In this document: piece by piece, positions 1 to 6,710 of the stretch
How positions within the stretch are numbered: position 1 is the first letter of the stretch
How the letters are laid out: every line of letters starts with the position of its first letter
Source: an uncultured Ruminococcus sp.
GTDB taxonomy: Bacteria > Bacillota > Clostridia > Oscillospirales > Acutalibacteraceae
Assembly (NCBI GenBank): GCA_902803035.1
Contig: CADCON010000130.1
Coordinates: forward strand, 1-10,478
Direction of reading: 5' to 3'
Length of the DNA: 10,478 bases
Notes under the pieces: model-generated
What the model was told of the DNA's origin: nothing
What the model saw: only the letters and a program-made list of their open reading frames with translations
Databases searched by the model: none
Position numbers and translations under genes: made by a program

Positions 1-264
1 CAGTATTACACCCTCGGCGACAAGGACGGCTTCCTCAAGAACGGCGGCGCGGAATGGGCTGCCAAGCAATATGAAAAGCGCGGCGGCACAGCGTATCTCG
101 ACGGACAGTTCAAGAGCGTCACCGGCAGCGGTCACACCGTTTTCGGTCAGGTCTACGAAGGTCTGGATATCGTCGACAAAATAGCGGCTGTCAAGGTTGA
201 CGCCAACAACAAGCCCCTCAAGGACGTCACCATCAAGAAGGCATACCTCACCAAGGTCAAATAA
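1..264 (+). CDS. Cyclophilin-type peptidyl-prolyl cis-trans isomerase, C-terminal part
   Basis: The reading frame is open from base 1 and ends at TAA 262-264, giving 87 residues of a longer protein whose start lies outside the window. The segment YEKRGGTAYLDGQF followed by HTVFGQVYEGLDIVDKIA is the C-terminal half of the cyclophilin fold, including the VFGQV strand and the VDKIA helix, and the frame ends in a KPLKDVTIKKAYL-type strand. Family knowledge: these enzymes catalyse prolyl cis-trans isomerisation to assist protein folding. The insertion with the YEKRGG motif is usual in the Clostridia/Bacilli version. Whether this copy is cytoplasmic or a secreted lipoprotein cannot be judged without the N-terminus. 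A strong hairpin follows about 50 bp after the stop, so it is probably the last gene of its transcript. Confidence 0.93.
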   Translation, partial: QYYTLGDKDGFLKNGGAEWAAKQYEKRGGTAYLDGQFKSVTGSGHTVFGQVYEGLDIVDKIAAVKVDANNKPLKDVTIKKAYLTKVK

Positions 265-310
265 TTGCTTCGCCGGAAGTCATCTGCCATGGCACCGGAA
301 AACCAAATGC

Positions 311-362
311 ACAAGGGCGTTGTCCTGCTGAATGATTTCAGCGCAAAGGACAACGCCCTTTG
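311..362 (+). terminator. Long hairpin terminator after the isomerase gene
   Basis: AAGGGCGTTGTCC (313-325) pairs perfectly with GGACAACGCCCTT (348-360). The loop contains a second stem, GCTGAA (327-332) with TTCAGC (337-342), so the structure could be nearly continuous. The following bases are only moderately T-rich (TTTGTCTTG, then a T6 run near 380). Termination is therefore likely but not textbook rho-independent. Confidence 0.75.
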
Positions 363-416
363 TCTTGCTGCCGTTTCATTTTTTCGGGAGGACGCCTGTT
401 CCGTTCAAAAAAGGGC

Positions 417-445
417 TTGTCAATCCGGCATGACAGGTGTATAAT
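417..445 (+). promoter_or_regulatory. Sigma-70-type promoter for the permease gene
   Basis: TTGTCA (417-422) and TATAAT (440-445) are separated by exactly 17 bp. This predicts a start of transcription near 452 and a leader of about 44 nt before the ATG at 496. The hairpin just upstream isolates it from the isomerase gene. Confidence 0.8.
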
Positions 446-495
446 GGAGCGGTCGCGTTCCGTGATCATTTATCCGTGAAAGAAGGACTCATGAA

Positions 496-1668
496 ATGAA
501 TCAGAAAGAAAGCATCAGGAAAAAGGCATTCCGGCTGCTCAGAAAGGAGCCAATGCTCCCGGTGTCCGCGGCGGCCGCCATCATTGCCATGTTCATCACC
601 CCGCCGTCGGCTGCCACCCTCTCCGGCATCGACTGGCACACCCTTGCCACCCTCTTTATGATGCTCACCGTGCTGGAGGGCTTCAAGAGCGAAAATATCT
701 TCCGTCCGCTTCTCAGACTGGCGGGAGGTATCCGTTCCATGGCGGCATTGTCACTCTTTCTGGTTTTCTCCGTGTTCTTTTCGTCCATGTTTGTGACCAA
801 CGACGTGTCGCTCATTATCTTTGTTCCGCTCACCATCATGCTTTTCCGCGCCGGGCAGAAGGAAGCCTTCATCCTGCCGGTCATCACCATGGAAAATATC
901 GCCGCCGTGCGCGGGTCGCTTCTCACGCCCTTCGGCAGTCCGCAGAATCTCTTTATCTTCGGACAGTCGGGCGTGACCGCCTTCCGGTTCATGGCGTATA
1001 TGTTCCCTCTCTGGATTCTCTCCGCCGTACTGCTGGTCGGCTTTGTCCTCGCCCTCTACCGCAAGGATATCAGAATGTCCACGGGCGTCAGCAATATGGC
1101 TTTCGCCGGGGAATGGGACGCCGGGCGCAGGCTTCACCGGGCTGCCTACATCGCCATATTCGCGGTCGTGCTGTGGACAATTGTCAGCCGAACGCCGCTA
1201 TGGGGGTGGGTTACCGCCGGAGTCGCCGCCGCTGTGCTGCTCATCGACCGCCGTATCCTGCTCAAAACCGATTATGTGCTGCTTCTCACCTTTCTCTGCT
1301 TCTTTATCTTCTCCTCTTCCATCGCTTCCAACCATGCCATTTCCTCCTTTCTCAGCAGATCGGTCGCGGGAAGGGAGTATTGGTGGAGCATTCTTCTCAG
1401 TCAGGTCATTTCCAACGTCCCCGCTTCCATCGTCCTCTATCCCTTCGCCAGGAATGTCGGCGCGCTGCTCTACGGCCTGGATTCCGCAGGACTTTGTTCA
1501 CTGATCGGTTCGCTCGCTTCGGTCATCAATTACCGCATTTATGTCCGCGAATATCCTCAGAACGGCGGTTCCTTCATCCGCACCTTCACCCTCATCAGTC
1601 TCGCCTTCTTCGCCCTGGTCGCTCTGCCGGGATACCTCATCAGCGCGTATTTTCCCCTGATTCCCTGA
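496..1668 (+). CDS. ArsB/NhaD-like (SLC13-related) membrane permease
   Basis: This 390-residue, very hydrophobic protein has about ten predicted membrane segments. It belongs to the ion transporter superfamily that holds ArsB, NhaD, CitMHS and SLC13 carriers. Visible family marks occur in two pseudo-symmetric halves: FVTNDVSLIIFVPLTI (residues 99-114) with GSLLTPFGSPQNLFIF (140-155), and SQVISNVPASIVLYPFARN (302-320) with GSLASVINYRIY (338-349). The Asn-Asp and Asn-Val-Pro motifs lie at the re-entrant substrate-binding loops in the family. The start is supported by AGAAGGA at 481-487; an ATG at 491 stops after two codons. At 390 residues it is slightly shorter than most relatives (about 420 or more). 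The substrate (dicarboxylate, sulfate, arsenite or Na+/H+) cannot be told. It is monocistronic, with its own promoter and terminator. Confidence 0.88.
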   Translation: MNQKESIRKKAFRLLRKEPMLPVSAAAAIIAMFITPPSAATLSGIDWHTLATLFMMLTVLEGFKSENIFRPLLRLAGGIRSMAALSLFLVFSVFFSSMFVTNDVSLIIFVPLTIMLFRAGQKEAFILPVITMENIAAVRGSLLTPFGSPQNLFIFGQSGVTAFRFMAYMFPLWILSAVLLVGFVLALYRKDIRMSTGVSNMAFAGEWDAGRRLHRAAYIAIFAVVLWTIVSRTPLWGWVTAGVAAAVLLIDRRILLKTDYVLLLTFLCFFIFSSSIASNHAISSFLSRSVAGREYWWSILLSQVISNVPASIVLYPFARNVGALLYGLDSAGLCSLIGSLASVINYRIYVREYPQNGGSFIRTFTLISLAFFALVALPGYLISAYFPLIP

Positions 1669-1700
1669 CCGCAGCGTTCAAGCGGCACATAACACATTCA

Positions 1701-1755
1701 AAAAACCGGTCTGCGCGGAATCCGATGCTACGCGCAGGCCGGTTTTTCTTTTTTT
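1701..1755. terminator. Bidirectional rho-independent terminator between convergent genes
   Basis: The arm AAAAACCGGTCTGCGCG (1701-1717) pairs with CGCGCAGGCCGGTTTTT (1731-1747) through 17 positions with one G-U pair. On the plus strand the stem runs into a long T-rich tract (1743-1755). On the minus strand it runs into TTTTTTGAA. It can therefore stop transcripts from the permease on one side and from the transpeptidase operon on the other. Confidence 0.9.
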
Positions 1756-1771
1756 GTGAAGGACAGGTGCA

Positions 1772-1922
1772 TTACTCCTTGTTTTCTTTTTCCCAAGGGG
1801 CTTTGATCCGGTCAAAAACATCTTCCGCCGTAAGACCGCCCCATAATAATGCCGTAGTTCCGACTTGTCCTTTACTCCACAGCAGGAAAGAAAACGAAAT
1901 CCGCGCGCGTAAGATCCGTCAT
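1772..1922 (-). pseudogene. Possible broken small gene downstream of the L,D-transpeptidase
   Basis: This minus-strand stretch has no complete gene but looks partly coding. One frame runs from ATG 1922-1920 for 16 codons to a stop at 1874-1872 (MTDLTRADFVFFPAVE). The adjacent frame is open for 48 residues from 1918 to the TAA at 1774-1772. Its tail includes GQVGTTALLWGGLTAEDVFD and ends in KAPWEKENKE, an amphipathic, protein-like composition. Joining the two near 1885-1875 by a single +1 shift would give a protein of about 49 residues. The second frame is the same as that of the transpeptidase, with two stops between them (1951-1949 and 1921-1919). I do not recognise a family and see no good ribosome binding site. 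It may equally be chance open sequence. The rest of the gap between permease and transpeptidase (1669-1700 and 1756-1771) holds nothing beyond the terminator. Confidence 0.25.
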
Positions 1923-1948
1923 CCCACGCTTCGCCAGATTGCCGTCAA

Positions 1949-2713
1949 TTAAAACTCGCCATGAAGGTTTTCAAACGTGTCAATGATGACCACGCAGTTT
2001 TCATCGGCAGTGCGGATAATCTGCTTCATGATGTACTCCGGAACAGAGACACAGCCGCCGGTATAGGGCTTGAGGGGGCCGAAGCAGTGAAGGAAGATCG
2101 CCGAGCCTCTGCCGGGTGTGCCTTCCTCATTGAAGCTGATATTCAGGCAGTACTGGTACTGGTATTCATAATCGACAATGTGCTCGCTGTTCTCCATGTC
2201 GAGATCAGGGTATTCGGAAAGCCTGACCATCTCATTGTAATGTCTTCCTTCCCTCATATCCCCGGACCAGTAGACGTCGTCATCCACTTTTGTGTAAGGC
2301 ATCTTACTGCCCGGATCGTCGGCAATGCCAAACGCCTTGTTGAACTTGTATACCCCGATGGGCGTCTGTCCGCAGCCTTCCTTGTGGTCCTCATCAGCGC
2401 AAAGACCATTCTTCCCCACGAATCCGGGGGTAGACAGGATCTGCGTCCACTTGCCGTCGTTGTCCCTCATATGCATGGAAATGGTGGCGGTCGTCAGCTC
2501 CATGCCCATTCCGGCGACAATAAAGAGCTGCTTCACGGATTGATCCTGCGCCTGCGGCAGAGCCTTCACCCATTCGGGCGAATCCACCACGTGCTGCACC
2601 TGCGCGTGAATGTGATCGTCACTTATCGCATATTCCTCGTCGCAGCCTGTCAGAAGCATACTGAATCCCAGCGCAAGCACCAGGACAAAAGCGATTATTC
2701 TCTGTTTTTTCAT
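1949..2713 (-). CDS. YkuD-family L,D-transpeptidase, predicted lipoprotein
   Basis: The product is 254 residues. It starts with a Lys-rich n-region, a hydrophobic stretch and the lipobox LLTGC with Cys24, so it should be exported and lipid-anchored. The C-terminal YkuD domain (about 62-246) carries FLHCFGPLKPYTGGCVSVPE (208-226 plus one residue), giving the catalytic pair His209 and Cys221. The usual SHGCIRM block is replaced by TGGCVSVP. Family knowledge: these enzymes form 3-3 cross-links in peptidoglycan or attach proteins to it, using the Cys as nucleophile. The start was placed at ATG 2713-2711 because GGAGGT lies 9 nt upstream; an in-frame ATG at 2743 overlaps the kinase gene and lacks a site. 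The stop of the upstream kinase is only 22 nt away, so the two are probably co-transcribed. The exact reaction is not determined. Confidence 0.88.
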   Translation of the reverse strand: MKKQRIIAFVLVLALGFSMLLTGCDEEYAISDDHIHAQVQHVVDSPEWVKALPQAQDQSVKQLFIVAGMGMELTTATISMHMRDNDGKWTQILSTPGFVGKNGLCADEDHKEGCGQTPIGVYKFNKAFGIADDPGSKMPYTKVDDDVYWSGDMREGRHYNEMVRLSEYPDLDMENSEHIVDYEYQYQYCLNISFNEEGTPGRGSAIFLHCFGPLKPYTGGCVSVPEYIMKQIIRTADENCVVIIDTFENLHGEF

Positions 2714-2735
2714 AATGAATGGACCTCCGTAATGA

Positions 2736-3635
2736 TTAACCAAGTCTTTCTTCTATTTCGGCTTCGGTGGAGAAGCCTACTGACGCGCCGTTGTATCCGA
2801 TTTTGACGCCCGCGAAAATGACCGCGCGCCGGAGCGATTCCTCCGCGGAAAGCCCCTTCACATAGTAGTGCAGGAAGGACGCGAAAAGCGAATCGCCCGC
2901 GCCGACGGTGTTGACCACCTTCGCCTCCGGATATGCCGGGACGTGCGTCAGGCTGCCGCCGGCAGAATCCAGAAGCAGCGCGCCTTTGGCTCCCATGCCG
3001 ATGACAATGACGCGGTTGTGATAGCGTTCGTACAGCTTCCTGATAAATGCTTCGTGGGAACAGGGAAGCCCTTCGTCACTCAGAAAGAGGATGTCGGCGT
3101 TCGCCATGAAATCCCGGTTGTAATCGTCCTCGATATCCCGCAGTACGTGAACGTCAGTCGCAATCAGCTTTTTCATTTCGCGCGCCTTCTGAAGCAGTCC
3201 GCGGTTGAAATTGATGTTGCAGAGCGCGGCCGCGTCGGCATTCTCCAGAAGCGGCTGGGCGCATTCCGCCCGCATCATGTGCTGCTGAATGTCCTTCAGG
3301 TCGCAGAAAATCTGCCGCCTGCCGTCCCTGTCATAGAGAATCGCGGATGTGGGCGTGCTTTTCAGCTCGCGCTGTATTCCGCCCGTTGAAACGCCTATTT
3401 TCTCCAGCCCGGCGGTAATCCTGTCAGCTTCCGCGTCCTCTCCCGTGAAGGAAAGCACCTCCACCCGGTCGCCCAATGTGGTCATCGCCTTCGCCAGATT
3501 GAAGCCCACTCCACCGATGACGGATTGAACCCCGAATTCCAGATACCGCACCGGGCAGTATTCGATCGGGAAACGGTCGATGAATACCGTCGTTTCAATA
3601 TTCATCAGCCCTGAAACAAGTATCTTCGATGACAT
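2736..3635 (-). CDS. PfkB-family (ribokinase-like) carbohydrate or nucleoside kinase
   Basis: The 299-residue protein has the two PfkB signatures. GGVGFNLAKAMTTLG (41-55) is the N-terminal substrate-side motif. NTVGAGDSLFASFLHYYVKG (242-261) contains the anion hole GAGD with catalytic Asp248. The family transfers the ATP gamma-phosphate to a hydroxymethyl group of sugars or nucleosides in the cytoplasm. Substrate-specific features are not clear enough to pick fructose, ribose, a nucleoside or a deoxy-sugar. The start ATG at 3635-3633 has AGGAG at 3647-3643, seven bases away. This ribosome site lies inside the last codons of the preceding HD gene, whose stop is 4 nt upstream, which points to translational coupling. 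A longer reading that begins further upstream would overlap the HD gene by about 60 bp and has no ribosome site. Confidence 0.9.
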   Translation of the reverse strand: MSSKILVSGLMNIETTVFIDRFPIEYCPVRYLEFGVQSVIGGVGFNLAKAMTTLGDRVEVLSFTGEDAEADRITAGLEKIGVSTGGIQRELKSTPTSAILYDRDGRRQIFCDLKDIQQHMMRAECAQPLLENADAAALCNINFNRGLLQKAREMKKLIATDVHVLRDIEDDYNRDFMANADILFLSDEGLPCSHEAFIRKLYERYHNRVIVIGMGAKGALLLDSAGGSLTHVPAYPEAKVVNTVGAGDSLFASFLHYYVKGLSAEESLRRAVIFAGVKIGYNGASVGFSTEAEIEERLG

Positions 3636-3639
3636 TCTG

Positions 3640-4077
3640 TCACTCCTCTCCACCCTTGAGAATACGCATTGCCAACGCGTATTTTTCCTCTCGTCTGACA
3701 TCTGCTTCGGTCATATGGTCAAAGCGCGTCCGGTCGCTGTTATGAGCGAGGTCGGCGAGCTTGACCCTGACCGCTATGGGATTCTCTCTGATATGCCGCA
3801 CATATTCCATATACGGTACGCCGTCGCGGTGGGTCATGTAATCCAGCGCGGTGCAGACTTCCTCTGAAAATTCCATTTCCCGCAAGTCGTCAAGCGTTAT
3901 GTCCGTGTCCTCCACCACATCGTGCAGCAGCGCGACAATTGTGGACACTTCATCCTCCATCTGCTCCGCCACATGAAACGGATGAAAGACATAGGGTACG
4001 CCCGATTTGTCATACGCGTCCTTATGCGCTTCAAACATCACGCGCATCGCCTTTTTGGTGGCAGGCGTATAAATCAT
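3640..4077 (-). CDS. Small HD-domain hydrolase, SpoT/MESH1-like
   Basis: The 145-residue protein is a single HD domain of the RelA/SpoT hydrolase type. The expected metal ligands are His32 (YVFHPFHVAEQM), His52-Asp53 (VALLHDVVEDTD) and Asp109 (VKLADLAHN). The Glu56-Asp57 pair, diagnostic of (p)ppGpp hydrolases, is also present. No synthetase, TGS or ACT domain follows, so it resembles stand-alone small alarmone hydrolases. Another nucleotide pyrophosphohydrolase role is possible. The start was set at ATG 4077-4075, which has GGGAG (4090-4086) eight bases upstream. A GTG at 4086 overlaps that site and is unlikely to be used. The stop (3642-3640) is 4 nt from the PfkB kinase start. A near-palindrome (AATACGC 3661-3667, GCGTATT 3677-3683) lies in its last codons. 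Confidence 0.87.
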   Translation of the reverse strand: MIYTPATKKAMRVMFEAHKDAYDKSGVPYVFHPFHVAEQMEDEVSTIVALLHDVVEDTDITLDDLREMEFSEEVCTALDYMTHRDGVPYMEYVRHIRENPIAVRVKLADLAHNSDRTRFDHMTEADVRREEKYALAMRILKGGEE

Positions 4078-4138
4078 CTCATTCACTCCCTTTTCAGGAC
4101 GTCATTCGGAATCGGCTTCTCACCCGGCAGCATATCTG

Positions 4139-4663
4139 TCAGGCGAAGAACACCCTGCCTTCCCTGCGGGGGGCCGGGGCGGGAATTTCACCGTCCGCGT
4201 AACCGATCGCGCAGTGGCCTATGCCGGTCCATTCGCCCTCAATGCCGAGATCGCGCAGCAACTGCTTGTATTCGTCGCTCTCGAATTCCTCTCGCGCACG
4301 GTGGATCCATATGCTGCCAAGGCCGAGGGAATGCGCCGCCAGCATCAGGTTGCCCATCACCAGACTGCCGTCATAGACCGCTGTCGGCCAGTGGCTGTCC
4401 GCAAGCACGATCAGGATGACCGGCGCGCCGTAAAACGGATCGAATCCCTCCGCCCAGCCGCCGATTTTGCGGTTGTCATCTGAAATTTTGTCGCGCAGCT
4501 TCCTGTCTGTCACGGCGAGGATGACAGCCGCCTGCTTTCCTCTTCCGTTGGCGGCGTACAGCCCGGCTTCGATGATCTGGTCGATGTCCGCGCGCGTCGG
4601 CATATCCGGCTTGAATTTCCGCACGCTGCGGCGTTCCTCCATTGCTCTGATAATGTCGTTCAT
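4139..4663 (-). CDS. Nitroreductase-family FMN-dependent NAD(P)H oxidoreductase
   Basis: The protein is 174 residues, within the normal range of small nitroreductases. RRSVRKF (11-17) is the N-terminal FMN-phosphate binding motif. The core helix and strand LMLAAHSLGLGSIWIHR (106-122) and the closing GYADGEIPAPAPRR segment (154-167) are typical of the family. These are homodimeric cytoplasmic flavoenzymes that reduce nitroaromatics, quinones or other electrophiles; the natural substrate is usually unknown. The ATG at 4663-4661 has AAGGAG about 10 nt upstream. The gap to the dehydrogenase gene upstream is 51 bp and to the HD gene downstream is 61 bp. No convincing promoter or terminator lies in either, which suggests transcription with its neighbours. 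Confidence 0.9.
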   Translation of the reverse strand: MNDIIRAMEERRSVRKFKPDMPTRADIDQIIEAGLYAANGRGKQAAVILAVTDRKLRDKISDDNRKIGGWAEGFDPFYGAPVILIVLADSHWPTAVYDGSLVMGNLMLAAHSLGLGSIWIHRAREEFESDEYKQLLRDLGIEGEWTGIGHCAIGYADGEIPAPAPRREGRVFFA

Positions 4664-4714
4664 GGTTGTTTCGCTCCTTTCAGTTCTATGAAATGCAAAT
4701 GTTATTATCCGTAA

Positions 4715-5881
4715 TTACAGGCTTGCTACCAGAATACGCACTATCTCCTCGCGGGTCAGCACCTTGTATCCTCCGTCAAGAATGAAGGTGGCGTCGGCAA
4801 TGCCGTCGATCATGCCCGCACTGGCTCCCAATTCGGAGATATTCATCGCCAGGCCAAGCCGCTTCATCCATTTCTCCATGGCAAGAAGCCCCTCGGCGGC
4901 GACTTCCTCGTCGCTTTTGCCGCTGGGATCAACATTCCACACCTCCACGGCGAAGCGTCTGAACCGGTGAAGTCGGTATGGCATGATATAGCGGTAATAG
5001 GGCAGCGAAACCGCCGCCAGCGTCATGCCGTGGGTCGCGTCGGTATAGCCGCCGACCGCCTGCCCGAGCATATGCACCATCCAGTCGGTTGTCTTTCCGC
5101 AGGCAATCAGCGTGTTGAGCGCCCACGTCGCACACCACATGATATTGGAACGCGCCTGGTAATCCTCCGGGTTTTCCAGCGCGGCAAGCGAGCTGTGAAT
5201 GACCGACTTCATAAGCCCCTCGGCAAGGTAGTCACTCGTGCTGTCGTCCTCTCCGGAGAAATACTGCTCGCATATGTGGTTGAATATGTCGTAAATTCCG
5301 GCCACCATCTGACGCTTCGGCAGCGACATGGTGAATTTCGGGTTGAGAATGGAGAATTTCGGCATGACCTCTGGGCCGAAAACGTGCCCCACCTTCCGCT
5401 TCTTCTCATGATTGGTGATGACCGAACCGGCGTTCATCTCGGAGCCTGTTCCCGCCATCGTCAGCACGCATCCCACCGGAACGATTTCGCATTCCGGCTC
5501 TTCAAAGCGTTCAAAGTATTTGTCCCATGGGTCATCATCGCAATGCACCGACACGGAAACCGCCTTGGCGTAATCACAGCAGGAACCGCCGCCCATGGCG
5601 AGCAGAAGCCCTACCCCGTTTTCCCGCGCGATTTTCACGCCCTCGCGCAGCTTGTCGGCTGTGGGATTGGGCATGACTCCGCCGTCCTCGACAAACGTCC
5701 TGCCGTTGGCCTTGAGAATGCCCACCACCGCGTCATAAACGCCGTTGCGCTTGACAGATCCGCCGCCGTAAATCAACTGCACAGTGCCCTGATACTTCGG
5801 CAGTTCGTCATTGAGAAACGCAAGCGAATCCTCGCCAAAATACAGTTTTGTCCCGTTGTAATAACTGAAATTTCCAAGCAT
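4715..5881 (-). CDS. Iron-containing alcohol dehydrogenase (YqhD/butanol dehydrogenase type)
   Basis: This 388-residue protein is a full-length group III, metal-dependent alcohol dehydrogenase. The N-terminal nucleotide domain has LAMGGGSCCDYAKAVS (94-109), the usual GGGS turn, and VLTMAGTGSEMNAGSVITN (139-157). The metal site is complete: Asp198 and His202 (DIFNH), His270 (DWMVHMLG) and His284 (DATHG). Spacing matches YqhD/BdhA proteins, which reduce aldehydes such as butyraldehyde with NAD(P)H. The start was placed at ATG 5881-5879, seven bases after AGGAGG (5894-5889). An upstream in-frame Met at 5920 falls in the intergenic hairpin. It lies 77 bp after the flavodoxin gene and before the nitroreductase, suggesting a redox cluster. 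Coenzyme preference and physiological aldehyde are not evident. Confidence 0.94.
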   Translation of the reverse strand: MLGNFSYYNGTKLYFGEDSLAFLNDELPKYQGTVQLIYGGGSVKRNGVYDAVVGILKANGRTFVEDGGVMPNPTADKLREGVKIARENGVGLLLAMGGGSCCDYAKAVSVSVHCDDDPWDKYFERFEEPECEIVPVGCVLTMAGTGSEMNAGSVITNHEKKRKVGHVFGPEVMPKFSILNPKFTMSLPKRQMVAGIYDIFNHICEQYFSGEDDSTSDYLAEGLMKSVIHSSLAALENPEDYQARSNIMWCATWALNTLIACGKTTDWMVHMLGQAVGGYTDATHGMTLAAVSLPYYRYIMPYRLHRFRRFAVEVWNVDPSGKSDEEVAAEGLLAMEKWMKRLGLAMNISELGASAGMIDGIADATFILDGGYKVLTREEIVRILVASL

Positions 5882-5905
5882 TTTTCTTCCTCCTGTTTTA
5901 TTCAG

Positions 5906-5958
5906 GAATACGCTGAACAAGTCGATTCCCGACGGCTTCGCCCTTTCTCAGCGTATTC
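5906..5958 (-). promoter_or_regulatory. Intergenic inverted repeat between flavodoxin and alcohol dehydrogenase
   Basis: GAATACGCTGA (5906-5916) and TCAGCGTATTC (5948-5958) are perfect 11-bp arms around a 31-nt loop. In transcript direction the first arm begins immediately after the flavodoxin stop codon. The second arm ends 11 nt before the ribosome binding site of the dehydrogenase. No U-tract follows, so it is not a classical terminator. It could be an mRNA-stabilising or processing hairpin, a partial attenuator, or a protein-binding site. Confidence 0.5.
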
Positions 5959-6441
5959 TCAGCTTATTAGCATGGATTCCGCCCATCGCGCAATTTCAGC
6001 GGACGAGGCGCGCGCGGAAATTCTTTCGCCGGGAAGCACATTCGCGCCGGGCGCAAGTGCCTGCAGGTTTTTCCCGGAATCGCCGATTCTACTTCCTCCC
6101 GAAGTGCAGAAGGGAATGATCTTCACACCATCGAAATTGTACGTCTCCATGAAGGTGTCGATGATGGACGGTTCCCTGTACCACCAGATCGGGAATCCCA
6201 GAAACACCGTGTCATAACGCTCCATGCCTCCCAATTCCGAAGCAATGGCCGGGCGGCTGGCTCTGTCCTTCATTTCAAGGGTGCTGCGGCTGTTCTTGTT
6301 GAGCCAGTTGAGATCCGCTTTCGTATAAGGCTGCTGCGGAATAATCTCAAAAAGATCCGCCCCCAGCGACGAAGCGATTTTCTCTGCCACTCCCGCCGTC
6401 ACGCCGCTCGCACTGAAATATGCCACCAGAATTTCGCTCAT
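5959..6441 (-). CDS. Flavodoxin-family FMN protein
   Basis: The 160-residue product is a complete flavodoxin-like fold. The first strand and phosphate-binding loop read ILVAYFSASGVTAGVAEKIA (4-23). FLGFPIWWYREPSIIDTF (80-97) is the 60s-loop region that packs on the isoalloxazine ring, and IIPFCTSGGSRIGDS (108-122) is the second flavin contact. These motifs match the flavodoxin_4-like group often found beside oxidoreductases in Clostridia. The likely role is one- or two-electron transfer, or quinone/flavin-dependent reduction, in the cytoplasm. The ATG at 6441-6439 follows GGAGGAA with good spacing. It is the first gene after a consensus promoter and is followed by the Fe-ADH and nitroreductase genes. 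The partner enzyme is not known. Confidence 0.92.
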   Translation of the reverse strand: MSEILVAYFSASGVTAGVAEKIASSLGADLFEIIPQQPYTKADLNWLNKNSRSTLEMKDRASRPAIASELGGMERYDTVFLGFPIWWYREPSIIDTFMETYNFDGVKIIPFCTSGGSRIGDSGKNLQALAPGANVLPGERISARASSAEIARWAESMLIS

Positions 6442-6510
6442 ATTGCTTCCTCCGTCACATCAATATTCCGACTCCCGCGCATTGGCACGGAATCCGTCGC
6501 CTTACTTAAT

Positions 6511-6539
6511 ATTATACATAATAAAATCGTGGATTTCAA
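6511..6539 (-). promoter_or_regulatory. Sigma-70-type promoter for the flavodoxin operon
   Basis: On the minus strand TTGAAA (6539-6534) and TATAAT (6516-6511) are 17 bp apart. The predicted transcript starts near 6504 and has a leader of about 63 nt before the flavodoxin ATG. Confidence 0.82.
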
Positions 6540-6681
6540 TCATTTTTATTCCGTTTCGTCAAAATCTACAGTATTATCACTATTATATCAACAAATTCCT
6601 TAGGTGGCATGAGTCAAATTCCTCTTCACAGAAGAATGTAAAATTTTTTTTGAATTTTATCTGTAAAAATATGAATTTGTG

Positions 6682-6710
6682 TAGAAATCTGCAAAAACAT
6701 ATGCTATAAT
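6682..6710 (+). promoter_or_regulatory. Extended -10 promoter for the lipoprotein gene
   Basis: TATAAT at 6705-6710 is preceded by TGC (6702-6704), the extended -10 arrangement. The -35 position 17 bp upstream (TAGAAA, 6682-6687) is weak, which fits an extended -10 promoter. A/T tracts directly upstream could add UP-element activity. Confidence 0.72.

Noticed and set aside
501..1504. Long open frames on both strands within the permease gene
   Set aside because: They lack ribosome sites and family motifs, overlap a clearly real membrane protein, and result from GC-rich codon use. Similar shadow frames occur in the dehydrogenase, lipoprotein, regulator and decarboxylase genes.
4664..4714. A promoter for the nitroreductase gene in the 51-bp gap after the alcohol dehydrogenase gene
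   Set aside because: On the minus strand only weak combinations occur (for example TTACGG with TCATAG). The palindrome GTAATTAC covers the dehydrogenase stop codon and is probably chance.
3660..5958. The octamer GAATACGC repeated at 3660, 4732, 5906 and reversed at 5951
   Set aside because: Two copies simply encode the Arg-Ile-Leu part of conserved C-terminal helices. There is no constant spacing or context, so a dispersed repeat family is not supported.
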